This document shows, piece by piece, positions 6,460 to 7,189 of a DNA stretch of 7,189 bases (position 1 is the first letter of the stretch; the number at the start of each line of letters is the position of its first letter). The notes beneath the pieces are model-generated. The model saw nothing but the letters and a program-made list of their open reading frames with translations. It was not told the origin of the DNA and did not search any database. The DNA is from Planctomycetota bacterium (GTDB taxonomy: Bacteria; Planctomycetota; Phycisphaerae; Phycisphaerales; SM1A02). Location: NCBI GenBank assembly GCA_003671065.1, contig QWPU01000161.1, positions 1 through 7,189 on the forward strand, read 5' to 3'. Position numbers and translations under genes: made by a program.

Positions 6460-7189
6460 AAAACACCTGCCGACCGCTCTCCATCGTGAAGATACGTTCG
6501 AGCTTCTCTGATCCGTCTTCAACGAGCCAGTACAAGCCATCATCAACAAGACCAGTGAACTCACGCGTGCCCGCGTTCTGCTCGAGACGACCACAACTCT
6601 TCCAACCAGTGTCGCTCCACACAAACAATTCGTACGCAGCGCCTGGCTTCACGAGTGTTCGTGGAAACTGCACGCCCGTGTCGGCGTCGGGGGTTTCGGG
6701 CTTTGTCGTTGAAGCGAGAAGTGTTGTCGTGTGTTTGCACTTTGCAGTGAGTGTGTAGGTGTTTCCATCGCGGTCGAGCACGATGGGTGCTGCAAGTGGA
6801 ACATCGACGCCACCTCGATGGATCATCGGGAGGTAACAAATATCTCGACCCATCGCAGCGAAACTCACGCGACCGTTTTCAATTCGACCCCATTGAATTG
6901 GCCGCCACTCGCCGCCGTTGAAGACAGCGAGATACGCAAACTGTTCGTCCTTGGGGGGCGTCGGAAGATCGATTGTGACGGTCGTTGTTGCTTGATATTG
7001 CGCCGTCACATCTACGAAGTGCGAAGAAGCAAGCCACCGCGGCGCCTCTTCGTTTTTCCCAATCGCAAGCGCGAGACTCGATGGTTGAATGGCAAATGTT
7101 TTGCGATACACCTTCGCGCAACGATTCGATAAGCCCGCGCGTCCTTTGCCGTCTTGGTCAAGCACCACTTCCCACGCGTGGTTGTTGTC
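6455..7189 (-). CDS. Probable transglutaminase-like protein, C-terminal part (start outside window)
   Basis: The last 244 residues of a longer protein. The frame is open to the right edge; the GTG at 7168 is not a credible start, because the seven codons before it read DNNHAWE and continue into VVLDQDGKG. NHAW followed by Glu-Val is the shape of the transglutaminase-core motif around the catalytic His, so the Cys half of the active site should lie just outside the window. The usual Asp about 15 residues after the His is not evident; Asp11 or Asp13 of the visible part are the nearest. AKVYRKTF and VDVTAQY follow. The remaining residues are beta-rich with two similar modules (87-120 and 187-223), each with a Trp, a Gly-Arg-Ile/Leu-Glu and a closing aromatic-Leu. 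The role is unknown; relatives of this type are often exported. The gene ends 4 bp before the deacetylase start, so the two are probably in one operon. Confidence 0.6.
   Translation of the reverse strand, partial: DNNHAWEVVLDQDGKGRAGLSNRCAKVYRKTFAIQPSSLALAIGKNEEAPRWLASSHFVDVTAQYQATTTVTIDLPTPPKDEQFAYLAVFNGGEWRPIQWGRIENGRVSFAAMGRDICYLPMIHRGGVDVPLAAPIVLDRDGNTYTLTAKCKHTTTLLASTTKPETPDADTGVQFPRTLVKPGAAYELFVWSDTGWKSCGRLEQNAGTREFTGLVDDGLYWLVEDGSEKLERIFTMESGRQVFW

Noticed and set aside
7166..7168. GTG at 7168 as the start of the right-edge gene
   Set aside because: The frame is open to the window end and the preceding codons encode the conserved-looking NHAW motif.
1..7189. Mobile elements, CRISPR array, tRNA/rRNA, prophage or defence genes
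   Set aside because: No terminal inverted repeats, transposase motifs, regularly spaced repeats or RNA-gene-like segments were seen; six protein genes occupy nearly the whole window.

Overview
The window is almost entirely coding: six genes with gaps of only 4 to 30 bp, no RNA genes, no mobile elements and no CRISPR. It looks like a chromosomal segment of a planctomycete, most likely class Phycisphaerae. Two things point there. The secreted subtilase ends in a pair of dockerin-like calcium loops that stop exactly at a terminal Trp, and the large minus-strand protein has the architecture of PVC-superphylum membrane-bound dehydrogenase/cytochrome c proteins (propeller, HEAT-like helices, CxxCH cytochrome). 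Moderate-to-high GC by eye, a GTG start and the scarcity of Shine-Dalgarno sequences fit but do not prove this.

Layout. Plus strand, 27-1994: a secreted S8 serine protease, then a dCMP deaminase family protein 30 bp downstream. Minus strand, reading from the right edge leftwards, 7189-2000: the C-terminal part of a probable transglutaminase-like protein (its start lies outside the window), a ChbG/HpnK/YdjC family carbohydrate deacetylase, a polyprenyl-phosphate type family 2 glycosyltransferase with two C-terminal membrane helices, and the PVC-type cytochrome protein. The two blocks converge tail to tail with 5 bp between stop codons. The minus-strand genes are 4, 23 and 18 bp apart, so they are probably co-transcribed from a promoter outside the window.

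How the genes may work together. The glycosyltransferase and deacetylase make a plausible functional pair: one would load an N-acetylated sugar onto a polyprenyl phosphate and the other would remove the acetyl group. This resembles the FlmF2/NaxD pair of Francisella lipid A modification, or hopanoid HpnI/HpnK. The deacetylase carries Glu where the family's third metal-binding His is expected, which is the most specific oddity seen here. The cytochrome and transglutaminase-like proteins are probably exported, so the minus-strand block may serve the cell envelope, but no pathway can be proved from this sequence. I found no clearly new defence or mobile system.
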